This document shows positions 31,038 to 40,126 of a stretch of DNA of 59,701 nucleotides, in pieces. The stretch's first letter is position 1. Every line of letters starts with the position of its first letter. The translations under genes were made by a program, and so were the position numbers. Origin of the DNA: Candidatus Omnitrophota bacterium (GTDB lineage Bacteria > Hinthialibacterota > Hinthialibacteria > Hinthialibacterales > Hinthialibacteraceae); contig JBFMBP010000178.1 in NCBI GenBank assembly GCA_040755155.1, positions 6,357 through 66,057 of the forward strand, given 5' to 3'. The notes under the pieces were generated by a model that worked only from the letters and a program-made list of their open reading frames with translations, was not told where the DNA came from and did no database searches.

Positions 31038-33011
31038 TTAGTTCATCTGAATACAGTCTTTGATCTTGTTGGGCTGGAAATCTTTGATATCCCAAATTCC
31101 TTCTCGAGTAAGTAACCTTTGATCGTCTGGAGAAAAATCGACAAAGAAACATGTTCCCATGTGAGGTAATTTTTTAATCTCTTTCTTGGTAGAGAGATTG
31201 ATAAGATGGGCGCTGCTATCGCCGCTGCCTGTTGCAATAAGTAAATTGTTGTGAGAGAATTTTACGCCAAAAACGCCGCCGCTTTGATAATTAAGAATAT
31301 CCAGCGTTGCGCCAGTTTCGCGGGATAGAAGAAACGCATTTGTTCCAGGAGCGCCGTAAAGAATATAATAACTATCTTGAGATAGGGCGATACTCATGAT
31401 CTGGCTGTTACATGCAATTGTATTTATTTTTTCTCCATTCTTTGCATTCCATAAAATGGCTAATGAGTCGTTTCCTCCGCTAACAATAAAATTGCCATCC
31501 ATCGAATAATCGAGACAATTCACCTTGTTTTGATGTCCTGATAATTTAAAAACGATATCTCCAGAATTGACGTTCCATACTATGACGGTTTTATCATCAT
31601 GCGCAGAGGCAAGAAAACGCGAATCGGGCGAGAAGGCGACATCGTTGGCATTTCCTAAATTGGCTGCCAAGGTTTGGAGAACTTCTCCAGTTTCTACCAA
31701 CCAGATTTTCACCGTTTGATCTTTGCTTGCCGTGGCAATCATTTGGCCATCGGATGAGTAATCGACAGCGACAACAGCATCGGTATGGCTGCGATAAACA
31801 GCCAAAGGCAAACCCGTTTTGCAATCCCACAAACGGACTGTTGGATCGTTACTGAATACTCCTCCGGTGCATGTTGCCGCCATCTTCCCGTCAGGACTGA
31901 AAACGCCATCCTCAAAGACGGAGCAATATCCTGGAATCTCAAAAAGAGCAGTATCTTTCTCCACGCTCCACATCTTCGCGGATCCAGTTGAAGATAGGGT
32001 TAAAAAATGCTGACTATCGGGCGAAAAAACAATTTTGTCAATATAAAGACTATCCGAAAAAGTCAACACTTCATTACCGGTTTCTAAATCCCATAATGTT
32101 AAAGGAGTCGATGGCATGTTTGTCATTACGCTGCCTTTGCTTCCCATTAGGGCGAATCGATTATTTGGAGCTATGGCTGTAATCATTTGTCCTTTATAAT
32201 CTTGAGTAAACGATAATGATAATAGGGTATCTTGAGAATTCATATCGATAAACTCGAATTGACTTTTAGTTTGATTTGCGGCGAGCGCATAATTTTTATC
32301 GAGTGAAATAGATAGAGAAGAATAATAATCATTGAAAGAAAAACTTTTAACAATTTCTCCCGATTCAGTATCAATATATTGAATATTTGAACCGGTACTT
32401 ACAATTAATTGCTTGCTATCGCTAGTAAAATCGACCGAATTGAATATCCGCATTATCTTATCAACAGATGTAGATATCATATTTGTCTCATGATTCAGAA
32501 ATACAATTTTCGATTTTAAGTTGTCATAAAGAGCTGTTTTTTTTCCATTTGCAGAAAATGCAAGAAAATTATAGTAGGGATTGCCATTATAGATAACATT
32601 TTCTTGTTGTTTGTTCTTGGCGTTCCATTGAATAATTTGAGAGTAAAAATCAACAGAATTCAGAAAAGCCCCATCTGAAGAATATTGGACATTCATAAAA
32701 AGTGATTTCTCGTTTATATTGGGATTGGCGTAAATGAGGATGGGAATGCCTTTTTCTATTCTCCAAAAGACGATGCTGTTATAGCTAGAGATGACAAATT
32801 CGTTCCCATCAGGGGAAAAAGCCGCGTCGGTTGGACCTCCAAAACCAAGTAAAGATTGCCCCATTGCGCCAACAAGAGGGAATTTCTGGTTCGTATCCAG
32901 AGTAATAATTGAATTTTGGGCGTAGCAAAATATAGAGATAGAGAGCATAAAGGAAAAATAAATAAGCATAAAAACGATTCGAAATAGTGATTTTGATTTG
33001 GATTGATTCAT
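31038..33011 (-). CDS. Secreted WD40-repeat beta-propeller protein
   Basis: A 657-residue exported protein: signal peptide about 31 residues (FRIVFMLIYFSFMLSISIF, then CYAQ). The rest consists of WD-type repeats, clearest at the end: YRSHTDAVVAVDYSSDGQMI, TASKDQTVKIWLVETGE, NDVAFSPDSRFLASAHDDKT, HQNKVNCLDYSMDGNFIVSG. About 12-14 blades are possible, so two propellers. No catalytic motif; such proteins are scaffolds. Base use is richer in A/T than in most neighbours. GAGG nine bases before the ATG. Alone between repeats and a divergent peptidase. Confidence 0.85.
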   Translation of the reverse strand: MNQSKSKSLFRIVFMLIYFSFMLSISIFCYAQNSIITLDTNQKFPLVGAMGQSLLGFGGPTDAAFSPDGNEFVISSYNSIVFWRIEKGIPILIYANPNINEKSLFMNVQYSSDGAFLNSVDFYSQIIQWNAKNKQQENVIYNGNPYYNFLAFSANGKKTALYDNLKSKIVFLNHETNMISTSVDKIMRIFNSVDFTSDSKQLIVSTGSNIQYIDTESGEIVKSFSFNDYYSSLSISLDKNYALAANQTKSQFEFIDMNSQDTLLSLSFTQDYKGQMITAIAPNNRFALMGSKGSVMTNMPSTPLTLWDLETGNEVLTFSDSLYIDKIVFSPDSQHFLTLSSTGSAKMWSVEKDTALFEIPGYCSVFEDGVFSPDGKMAATCTGGVFSNDPTVRLWDCKTGLPLAVYRSHTDAVVAVDYSSDGQMIATASKDQTVKIWLVETGEVLQTLAANLGNANDVAFSPDSRFLASAHDDKTVIVWNVNSGDIVFKLSGHQNKVNCLDYSMDGNFIVSGGNDSLAILWNAKNGEKINTIACNSQIMSIALSQDSYYILYGAPGTNAFLLSRETGATLDILNYQSGGVFGVKFSHNNLLIATGSGDSSAHLINLSTKKEIKKLPHMGTCFFVDFSPDDQRLLTREGIWDIKDFQPNKIKDCIQMN

Positions 33012-33288
33012 GATTTTTTACCTCATTTCGTATTTGATCTTTAATTGAAAGTAGTATGAAAAAAGGAAAATGTCAGGCAAGTAACAAAAATAAATAAGAT
33101 TGGGCTGCTTTAAATCCCCCTTTAAAGGGGCAAACGACAATAGACCGCCGTTTCAACAGCGGGTTAATTGTAATTGAGCGATTCCGATCGCTTGAACCTT
33201 GATCTTCCGGGATAATTTGAGTAATCCTGTTCATGAGTTGGCGCTGAAAGCGCGTTCGATAGACTATCGTTGGCGAAAGGGAAGACGA

Positions 33289-35589
33289 GTGAAAAGCATA
33301 CTGCGCAAACTAGCCGCAATCGCGCTGCTGGTTATTATCAGCCTCCCAGCGCGGGCATTGGATTCAATTGAAGAGAACGAACAGAAGGATATTTCTTTCG
33401 AATGGATATACAAGAAAAAGGAACTGGGCATCAAGCCGTTCAATCCCGATTTGCCCCGCAGTCTGAAATGGTCCGAACAAGGGCATTTACTCGGCTATCT
33501 TATATCTTCCGTAACGGAAGCCCCGCATCTTGCTATATACGATCCCGCCAAGGACGCAACGGCTTTTTTGATAACGCCCTTCGCTTTGTATAACGCCTTG
33601 GAGGAATTGAAAAACAAGTCGGACGGCGCATCCATCGCGCCGTCCGCCGCCTTCCAACGCATACCAGAAGACGCCACCGCCATCGCGAAAATAGACGGTT
33701 TCGATTGGTTGAAGGATCGTTCCGCCGTCCGGTTGAACGTGGATGGGAAGCGGTACGAATGGGAGTTGAAGAAGAATCTGCTGCGCAAAGAAGACGCCAA
33801 AAAAGAGTTGCCCGCAGGCGAGAAGAACGATGTGGAATATTCCCCCAACCAACGTTACGCCGCCTATACCCGCGCCAACGATATTTACGTTTACGACGCG
33901 CAGCAGGGAAAAGAAATCCGTTTGACGCAGGATGGAAGCGATTCGATTCTCAACGGGCGCATGACCTGGGTTTATTGGGAAGAACTGCATTACCGCCGCA
34001 GCTGGCGGGCGTTTTACTGGTCTCCCAATAACGATTGCCTCGCCTATTTGCAGTTCGACGAAAAGGGCGTTACGAATTATCCCGTCGTCGATTTCGGCCC
34101 CGCCGCGCCCGCCGTGCGCAATATGTTTTATCCCAAAGCGGGGACGAAAAATCCTGACGTGCGGCTGGGCGTTGTTTCACTATCCACCCGCGAAACGCGC
34201 TGGATCGATTTGGGCGAACCTTACGAGTATATTTCCGACGTCGCCTGGCATCCCAGCGGCGATTGGATCGCCGTGCAAGTTCTCAATCGCGCCCAAAACC
34301 AACTACGGCTGCTTTCCGCCGATCCCTTGACGGCAACCAGCCGCAAGATTTTGGAAGAAAACGACGACGCTTGGGTGGACGTTCAAGGCGGGCCTTTTTT
34401 CCTGGAGAAGAAAGACGAATTTCTTTGGCTTTCCGAACGCAGCGGCTTCCGCCATCTCTATCTCTATTCCAACGACGGACGCAAAGTAAAGCAACTCACG
34501 CATGGTGATTGGGAAGTCAATCCCAGCTTATGGAAGGTATCTTTCGACATCGACGAAAAAGAAAACCGCATCTATTTCAACGCCAACCAAGCCTCGCCTC
34601 TCGAAAAGCAGTATTATTCCGTCTCCCTGTCCGGCGGGCCGATTCGACGCTTGACCCGCGAGGAGGGGACGCACAACATCGATTTTTCCGCCGATAGAAA
34701 ATACGCCGTAGATCGCTGGAACAACATTTCCGTCCCCGACCGCATCCAAGTCATCAACGATGGGGGGAGAATAGTGCGAATGCTGGGAGAAACTACGGCG
34801 GAGGATTACGCTCCCTATCGCATGAAAAGTAAAGAATTGCTGACGCTGGACGGACCGGACGGCTTGACGTTCTATGCCAGTTTCCTAAAGCCGTTCGATT
34901 TCGATCCGCAGAAAAAATATCCCGTCATCCTTTACGTTTACGGCGGACCCGCCGGGCAGGTGGTCGGTAATAGCTTCACCAGCGCCCAGGATATGGCGAT
35001 GGTCAATCGCGGATTTTTGCTCTTCTCCTTCGACACGCGGGGAACGCCGGGACGCGGGCGGGCATGGGTCAACGCCATCCGCAAAAACAAATGCGATATT
35101 CCTTTGAAGGATTTGTCCTTCGCCGCCGAATATCTGAAATCCTTGCCTTACGTGAAGCCGGACGGCATCGGCGTTTGGGGCTGGAGCAATGGCGGGTATA
35201 TGACCTGCTGCGCCATGCTGAAAACGCCGGGAGCCTTCCAGGCAGGCGCGGCAGTGGCCCCGCTGCTGGATTGGAAACTCTACGATACCGTCTATGCGGA
35301 AAGATACATGGGACTCCCTAGCGAAAATCCTGACGGTTATAAGGAAAGCGCCCCCGTCAACTTCGCCAAAGGTCTTAAGGGACAATTATTGCTAGCGCAT
35401 GGCGTCAGCGACGACAACGTTCATATCCAAAATATCTATCACCTTGTCGACGCGTTGATTGAAGCGGAGAAGGATTACGAGCTCTACATCTATCCCCAGC
35501 GCGATCACGGCATCGGCGGCGACGACCGGCGCTATCACTTATTCTCGCGGATCATGGAATTTTTTGAGAAAAATCTTAAAGTGGAATAA
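33289..35589 (+). CDS. S9 family prolyl oligopeptidase (dipeptidyl-peptidase IV-like), exported
   Basis: A 766-residue serine peptidase with signal peptide RKLAAIALLVIISLPARA, an eight-bladed propeller (about 40-510; NGRMTWVYWEEL carries the Glu pair that binds the free N-terminus in DPP-IV) and the hydrolase domain. Catalytic triad: Ser633 in GWSNGGY, Asp in GVSDDNVH, His740 in DHGIGG. Known for the family: removes Xaa-Pro dipeptides from peptide N-termini. The start is a GTG at 33289, preceded by AAAGGGAAG; the open frame upstream lacks one. Full length and intact. Confidence 0.9.
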   Translation: MKSILRKLAAIALLVIISLPARALDSIEENEQKDISFEWIYKKKELGIKPFNPDLPRSLKWSEQGHLLGYLISSVTEAPHLAIYDPAKDATAFLITPFALYNALEELKNKSDGASIAPSAAFQRIPEDATAIAKIDGFDWLKDRSAVRLNVDGKRYEWELKKNLLRKEDAKKELPAGEKNDVEYSPNQRYAAYTRANDIYVYDAQQGKEIRLTQDGSDSILNGRMTWVYWEELHYRRSWRAFYWSPNNDCLAYLQFDEKGVTNYPVVDFGPAAPAVRNMFYPKAGTKNPDVRLGVVSLSTRETRWIDLGEPYEYISDVAWHPSGDWIAVQVLNRAQNQLRLLSADPLTATSRKILEENDDAWVDVQGGPFFLEKKDEFLWLSERSGFRHLYLYSNDGRKVKQLTHGDWEVNPSLWKVSFDIDEKENRIYFNANQASPLEKQYYSVSLSGGPIRRLTREEGTHNIDFSADRKYAVDRWNNISVPDRIQVINDGGRIVRMLGETTAEDYAPYRMKSKELLTLDGPDGLTFYASFLKPFDFDPQKKYPVILYVYGGPAGQVVGNSFTSAQDMAMVNRGFLLFSFDTRGTPGRGRAWVNAIRKNKCDIPLKDLSFAAEYLKSLPYVKPDGIGVWGWSNGGYMTCCAMLKTPGAFQAGAAVAPLLDWKLYDTVYAERYMGLPSENPDGYKESAPVNFAKGLKGQLLLAHGVSDDNVHIQNIYHLVDALIEAEKDYELYIYPQRDHGIGGDDRRYHLFSRIMEFFEKNLKVE

Positions 35590-35596
35590 GGAAATA

Positions 35597-35630
35597 TGGC
35601 GAGCAGCGTTTCGCTTTGAGCCTACTCTAC
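35597..35630. repeat. GGTGGGCT palindrome family, copy 8 (degenerate)
   Basis: TGGCGAGCAGCGTTTCGCTT then TGAGCCTACTCTAC. Core kept, left arm altered. Immediately upstream of toxin-antitoxin cassette copy 2. Confidence 0.6.
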
Positions 35631-35653
35631 ATCAGTATGTGCGTGTTCTCCGT

Positions 35654-35682
35654 TTGTCATGGTTGAAGATTATCATTATAAT
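35654..35682 (+). promoter_or_regulatory. Sigma-70-type promoter of toxin-antitoxin cassette copy 2
   Basis: TTGTCA (35654-35659), 17 bases, TATAAT (35677-35682). Same layout as at copy 1. Confidence 0.7.
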
Positions 35683-35713
35683 ATATATGTACAAAACGGG
35701 AAAAGGTGATTTT

Positions 35714-35941
35714 ATGTCCGCTAGATTGGAGAGAATCGAGCAGGAAGCGCTAAGCCTATCCAAAGAAGAACAGGTGGAATTGATCCAACGGCTGACGTTG
35801 CGTGTACATGAATGGCCGGTGGAAATAGATTCCGCCTGGTTGGAAGAGATCGAAAGACGGGTTGCCAACGCCAAGAACCAGGGCGCCGTCGGGCGCAGCC
35901 TGGAAGAAATTTCGCGCGAAATCAGAGGAAAGTACTCTTGA
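35714..35941 (+). CDS. Addiction-module antitoxin (unstable antitoxin family), cassette copy 2
   Basis: A 75-residue near-duplicate of the antitoxin at 5476: SARLERIEQEALSLSKEEQV, WLEEIERRVANAKNQGAVGR, ISREIRGKY. AAAAGGTGA lies just before the ATG. The few substitutions (for example HVNECPVEIY to RVHEWPVEID) leave the toxin-binding end unchanged, so the two copies probably cross-neutralise. Confidence 0.82.
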   Translation: MSARLERIEQEALSLSKEEQVELIQRLTLRVHEWPVEIDSAWLEEIERRVANAKNQGAVGRSLEEISREIRGKYS

Positions 35942-36231
35942 AACCCGTCATTTTCAGCGCCGAAGCCGAGGAAGAATGGCATCGCTCCGTCGATTATTAT
36001 GAGCGGCAAAAGACTGGTCTTGGATTGGAGTTCGAAGAGGCTGTTCGTTTCGCCGCTCTTACGATTGCCCAAAATCCCCAACGTTGGCCCAATATCGGCT
36101 CAGCTCAAAGATATCTGTTGACTCGATTTCCTTTTTCTCTTTTCTATCTCGATTTTCCGAATTGCGTTTTTGTGATTGCGGTGGCGCACATGAGCAGGGA
36201 GCCGTTTTATTGGAAAAACCGAACGAAATAA
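35938..36231 (+). CDS. ParE/RelE-superfamily toxin, cassette copy 2
   Basis: A 97-residue toxin nearly identical to the one at 5186 (FSAEAEEEWHRSVDYYERQK, PQRWPNIGSAQRYLLTRFPF, AVAHMSREPFYWKNRTK). TTG start overlapping the antitoxin stop, AGAGGAAAG upstream. No truncation or frameshift, so both copies look active. Confidence 0.82.
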   Translation: MKPVIFSAEAEEEWHRSVDYYERQKTGLGLEFEEAVRFAALTIAQNPQRWPNIGSAQRYLLTRFPFSLFYLDFPNCVFVIAVAHMSREPFYWKNRTK

Positions 36232-36282
36232 TGGCCGTTATAAGCTTATCGTATTAAGATACGTCGGGTGGGTTCAAAGTTG

Positions 36283-36317
36283 TGTAGGGTGGGCTCAAAG
36301 CGAAGCGTAGCCCACCA
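36283..36317. repeat. GGTGGGCT palindrome family, copies 9-10
   Basis: A full unit, TGTAGGGTGGGCTCAAAGCG then AAGCGTAGCCCACCA, preceded by a partial unit GTCGGGTGGGTTCAAAG at 36264-36280. Directly after toxin-antitoxin cassette copy 2. Confidence 0.85.
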
Positions 36318-36923
36318 GCTCATCATTCATCACTCATCATTGCTGTTATCGCCCCCATTTTGCATCCCGCTCCATAATAAGTGAGGGACTTTCTCGCGGC
36401 GCGCGCCGATAGTCCCAACCGCACTCGCCGTTAAATAGCGAAGTCGAAGATGGTGGCATCGTCGATAACCTTGCGCAGCCTTTTAGGATGCGCATCGGTG
36501 AATGAGTAGCGGGGGTGGAACTCACGGTCGTTTTGCTATGTTGGGATTGGATTGGCGAAACGATCGCCTGGGAACCGGCCTGCCTATAAGGCAGAGAAGC
36601 CCCCTGGCGAAATCGGCAATCGAGAAAACGTTGAATAGAACCGCAAGGCGGCAAGGAAATTTTATCGTACGTTCCATCGATCTTTTTCGGCGGATTTTAG
36701 AATAAGAGAGATGGAAAAGAAAAATAAAATGCCGTATCTTTGCCGCCCCGGTTTTCCCATTCAAAAAAAGTTAACTTTCCAAGGGGATAACTAAATGACG
36801 TTATCTCTGGCGCATTCCCTTTTTATCTTTCCGGTTTCTAATTCGCATTCGCCTCATCGCGATTCGATATATCCCCTATTTTCCCATCCTGATTCCTACA
36901 ATGAGTTTTCTCTGTGAAATCCA
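36318..36923. other. Intergenic region, no gene supported
   Basis: About 600 bases without a convincing gene. On the minus strand 36440-36540 there is a broken frame reading REFHPRYSFTDAHPKRLRKV and IDDATIFDFAI then a stop, with further stops upstream. It may be the remnant of a gene; I cannot name it. The rest is A/T-rich. Confidence 0.4.
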
Positions 36924-36995
36924 AAAAAATCCGCGCTATCCGTGATTCGAATATTTCGTGAAATTCAAGTCATTTCGCGTTTTCGCGATTCAATC
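36924..36995. repeat. Dispersed repeat family D, copy 2
   Basis: AAAAATCCGCGCTATCCGTG, ATTCGAATATTTCGTGAAAT, then TTTCGCGTTTTCGCGATTCA. Direct match to 13796-13867. Confidence 0.7.
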
Positions 36996-37000
36996 ATGTA

Positions 37001-38275
37001 TTATTTTATTTCGCCCTTGACCACCGGCGATTCCCGAGGGATGCGGGCGCGATAATCGCCTAGCCATTCCCAAAGCGTTTGCTCGTTCAAATCCGCTTCG
37101 TAAAGGGCGACGCTTCCGTTTTCCTTGGCTTCCGCCGCCATCTCGCCGCGGCGGTTCCAGATTCCCGTACGCGCATCGAAACTGGACGTAATCAGGTAAA
37201 TTTGATTCTCAATAGCCCGCGATTTGATGAGGTCTTCGTTGCCACCCCAAATCGGCAGCAGAATGATTTCCGCGCCTTGCGACGCCAAAGCGCGCGCCGG
37301 TTCGGGGAAGAATACGTCCCAGCAGATCATCATGCCGATCTTGCCAAAATCGGTTTGGAAAACGGGGAATTCGCCGCCGGGAGTAACGCCGTCTTCAATC
37401 TCCTCGCGAGGCAGCGAGGTTTTGCGGTAAGTTCCGGCAAGTTGGCCTTGCCGGTCGATTAATACGGACGTGTTGTAAACGATTTCGCCCGTTTGTTCGT
37501 AGATGCCTGCGACGATATACATAGAAAATTCTTTCGCCGTCTCGCCTAAGAATTTCGTACTGGGGCCGGGGATGGTTTCGGCGGCGTCGATGATGCTCAA
37601 CGGCGTTCCAACGATGGTTATTCCTTCCGGCAAGCAGACGATATCCGCGCCCTTTTCTCCCGCTTGACGCAAGAAGCGGCGGTAGGCTTCCCGGTTTTCT
37701 TGCGAGCCTTTGGAATTGCGAGGGCGATAATTCACCGTCGCGAGAACCACTTTACGCGGCGCAAGAGGCGCGGATTCGGCGAAAGCGGGATTTTTCCAGC
37801 GAACTTTTCCCTGCGCGTCCCAACGGAAGATGAGATCGACGACGGCCAATTCGGCGCCTGGAGACGGGGAAAAGACTCCGGCGATCGTCATCCATCCCTC
37901 AGCGTCTGCGCCAATGTTCGGCGGATAGTCAGGTTGTCCTACGCGCTTGCCGTTTTTATCCTTCCAATCGATTTGCGCCAGGATGGAGCGCCGGGGCAGG
38001 GAAACGTCTTTTGATTGGAATTGGACGGAAAAACGATAGGATTGATTTTCCTTGATGGGAAAGGTTTTTCTCCATGCGCCATTGCATGAAAATCCGCCGG
38101 AAGCGGAGGAAATTAAAATTCCGGCTTCGTCCATTTCCATCTGCGGCATCAATGCGCTTCTTTGGGCATAGGGCCGCCAATCCTTAACAACGGCGGGAGA
38201 TTCGCCGCCTGAAGATGGATAAGCCATGAATCCAAGAGCAAGAGTTAACAATAGTCGGGAGAATAATGAATTCAT
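37001..38275 (-). CDS. Secreted carbon-nitrogen hydrolase (nitrilase superfamily)
   Basis: A 424-residue protein: signal peptide FSRLLLTLALGFMAYPSSGG, a 130-residue sheet domain with a carbohydrate-binding look (GFSCNGAWRKTFPIKENQSY), then the nitrilase fold. The catalytic triad is Glu in CLPEGITIV, Lys in YRKTSLPREE and Cys318 in MMICWDVFFPEPA. Family enzymes cleave amide or nitrile C-N bonds. Export plus an extra N-terminal domain is unusual for the family, which is mostly cytoplasmic and near 270-330 residues. AGGAGG upstream of the ATG. Alone on its strand. Confidence 0.85.
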   Translation of the reverse strand: MNSLFSRLLLTLALGFMAYPSSGGESPAVVKDWRPYAQRSALMPQMEMDEAGILISSASGGFSCNGAWRKTFPIKENQSYRFSVQFQSKDVSLPRRSILAQIDWKDKNGKRVGQPDYPPNIGADAEGWMTIAGVFSPSPGAELAVVDLIFRWDAQGKVRWKNPAFAESAPLAPRKVVLATVNYRPRNSKGSQENREAYRRFLRQAGEKGADIVCLPEGITIVGTPLSIIDAAETIPGPSTKFLGETAKEFSMYIVAGIYEQTGEIVYNTSVLIDRQGQLAGTYRKTSLPREEIEDGVTPGGEFPVFQTDFGKIGMMICWDVFFPEPARALASQGAEIILLPIWGGNEDLIKSRAIENQIYLITSSFDARTGIWNRRGEMAAEAKENGSVALYEADLNEQTLWEWLGDYRARIPRESPVVKGEIK

Positions 38276-38407
38276 CTTGAATCGTTCCTCCTAGCGTAGA
38301 ATGCGCAATTCGATTTGGAGATCGAACGATTTCAGGATAGCATATGGGATATAGAAATCCTAACGATGCGAGGGATTTTGCAAGGGAAAAAGCGTTAAAG
38401 AGGGGAT

Positions 38408-38776
38408 TTAGTCGTCTTCGGTTTCGTCTTGCGATTCCTTGTTTCTCTCGATGTCCATATTTTCTTGGATTTCATTCACGATCTCTTCGAGAGAGGTTCG
38501 AATCGTATCCAAACCGGTCCGGATGTGGGAGATGGCTTCTTTTAACGGGTATTGAATTTCCTCGATGCTAAATTCCCCGCCTTTCGTACGATCGAGCACT
38601 TCCTCCATCCGTTCCAGAGCGACTTTGGAAGTTTTGTACATGATAGAGAGCGTATCCATATTCAAAGCCCTGGTCTGACTTTGAATGATCGCGTCCGAAT
38701 AGCTTTGAATTTCCTTCACCAATTCCTCGAATTGGTTGTCGCGCAAAAATCTTTTATATTGTACGGGAGTTTCCAT
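38408..38776 (-). CDS. Helical protein, unknown function
   Basis: A 122-residue, almost wholly helical protein (ELVKEIQSYSDAIIQSQTRA, LERMEEVLDRTKGGEFSIEE, TGLDTIRTSLEEIVNEIQEN) ending in an acidic, disordered tail. Heptad patterning suggests a coiled coil. No recognised domain. An ATG at 38776 is chosen because the longer frame begins with a TTG and no ribosome site; GACGG is the only weak candidate before it. A four-helix or coiled-coil scaffold is possible. Confidence 0.55.
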   Translation of the reverse strand: METPVQYKRFLRDNQFEELVKEIQSYSDAIIQSQTRALNMDTLSIMYKTSKVALERMEEVLDRTKGGEFSIEEIQYPLKEAISHIRTGLDTIRTSLEEIVNEIQENMDIERNKESQDETEDD

Positions 38777-39376
38777 ATTTTTTACCGTCAAGCCATAGCG
38801 GTATAAGGGACAGCCATTATAGTATTCTTTTTCCCAATATTACAATAGGATTATTCAATTGCAAATCTTCGTAATAAAATATTATCTTTCCTTGATGAAA
38901 TCATAAAGAAAAATAAAAGATAAGTTGAGGGGAATGTTAGGATTTTGTTAAAATATTTATCGAATAGGTATTAGCGGGATGGATTAATTCTTTCCCCACT
39001 CCCAGAGGGCGTTGAACTTTTCTTATAAGTTAGATGAATTATTCATGAACTGAATAAAATATTATTTATCGCGCCTTTATTGAATCGCGAAATAACGCGA
39101 ATTTCACAAAATTTTTGAATCGCGGATTATACGGATAATATTGGATTTCACGAAGAAAACCTAATCAGCCGGTAAGCCTAGCGCAATCCAAATTTTTTTC
39201 GCCTTTTTTCGCGCCCTTCTTTTTCCTTCGCGCTTTCGTGATTCAATCCAAGAAGCGCCATTGCGCTATCCTGGTCATCCTTTCATCCTGAGCATCCAGA
39301 TTCAGACATTCAAAACCTCAAGGAAAATATCAACCTGTGGGTGAAAAAAAGGATCGGATAATTCCGCCATTTCGAC
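38777..39376. other. Intergenic region with family D repeats
   Basis: A 600-base A/T-rich gap between two genes on the minus strand. Contains family D units at 39081-39148 and a partial one at 39224-39255. No gene or promoter stands out. Confidence 0.5.
39081..39148. repeat. Dispersed repeat family D, copies 3-4
   Basis: Reverse orientation: TGAATCGCGAAATAACGCGA, then TTTTTGAATCGCGGATTATA and CGGATAATATTGGATTT. A short further piece, TTCGCGCTTTCGTGATTCAA, follows near 39228 in forward orientation. Confidence 0.65.
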
Positions 39377-40126
39377 TCAATTTCCGTAAACGTCGTCTCC
39401 TCCTGCGCTGTTCGTCAGCAACATTTGATTTTCGGGGTGGCGCGTTTCGCAGACGCTGGTGACGTAGATGCCCGGTTGGTCTTTAATGGGGCATACAAAG
39501 GAGCATATTCCGCATCCCACGCACAAATCCGGATTGACATGCGGCTGTTTGACGATTTCCTTAACGCCTTTTTCCCGCATAACCTCCACTTCTTCGAACC
39601 AGATGGCTTTTTCCGGCGTGGGGCAATGTTCTTCGCAAACCATGCACGAACGCCCGAAAGCGAAGGGAAGGCAGCGATTCTTGTCGAAGAAGGCCATGCC
39701 GATTTTAGTTTGCTTTTGTTTCTCTTCCAACTCGAGTTTGCGAATAGCGCCGGTGGGACAGACCAGACCGCAAAGGTTGCATCCATACTCGCAATAGCCG
39801 TAGTTCATTTTTAGAATAGGCGACCATACGCCTTCCAGCCCCGCTTCCAAAAAAGTGGGTTGCAGCGCGTTCGTCGGGCAGACTTTCATGCACTCGCCGC
39901 ATTTGACGCATGTCGCCAGAAATTCCTTTTCGGGCAGCGATCCCGGCGGGCGGATGAGAGCGGGATTGTATGTATGCTGGGCGCCTTGCGATACGGCGCG
40001 AAAAAACGTCGCTCCGGCAAGTCCGCCCAAGCCGCCGAACACAATGGCGCGGCGGCTAACGCCGATTCGTTCTTCTTTTGGCGGATGGATGAAATTCGCC
40101 AGCCATTTCAAAGGAGAATAACTCAT
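39377..40126 (-). CDS. NapG/MauM-like polyferredoxin, Tat-type leader
   Basis: A 249-residue iron-sulfur protein with a twin-arginine-like VSRRAIVFGGLGGLAG leader. Four cluster motifs follow: CVKCGECMKVCPTNAL, CEYGCNLCGLVCPTGA, CLPFAFGRSCMVCEEHCPTP and CVGCGICSFVCPIKDQPG, so up to four 4Fe-4S clusters. NapG-type proteins carry electrons from a NapH-like membrane protein to periplasmic oxidoreductases. The upstream gene at 40123 is exactly such a partner and overlaps it by four bases. No nitrate reductase is nearby, so the acceptor differs. Confidence 0.88.
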   Translation of the reverse strand: MSYSPLKWLANFIHPPKEERIGVSRRAIVFGGLGGLAGATFFRAVSQGAQHTYNPALIRPPGSLPEKEFLATCVKCGECMKVCPTNALQPTFLEAGLEGVWSPILKMNYGYCEYGCNLCGLVCPTGAIRKLELEEKQKQTKIGMAFFDKNRCLPFAFGRSCMVCEEHCPTPEKAIWFEEVEVMREKGVKEIVKQPHVNPDLCVGCGICSFVCPIKDQPGIYVTSVCETRHPENQMLLTNSAGGDDVYGN

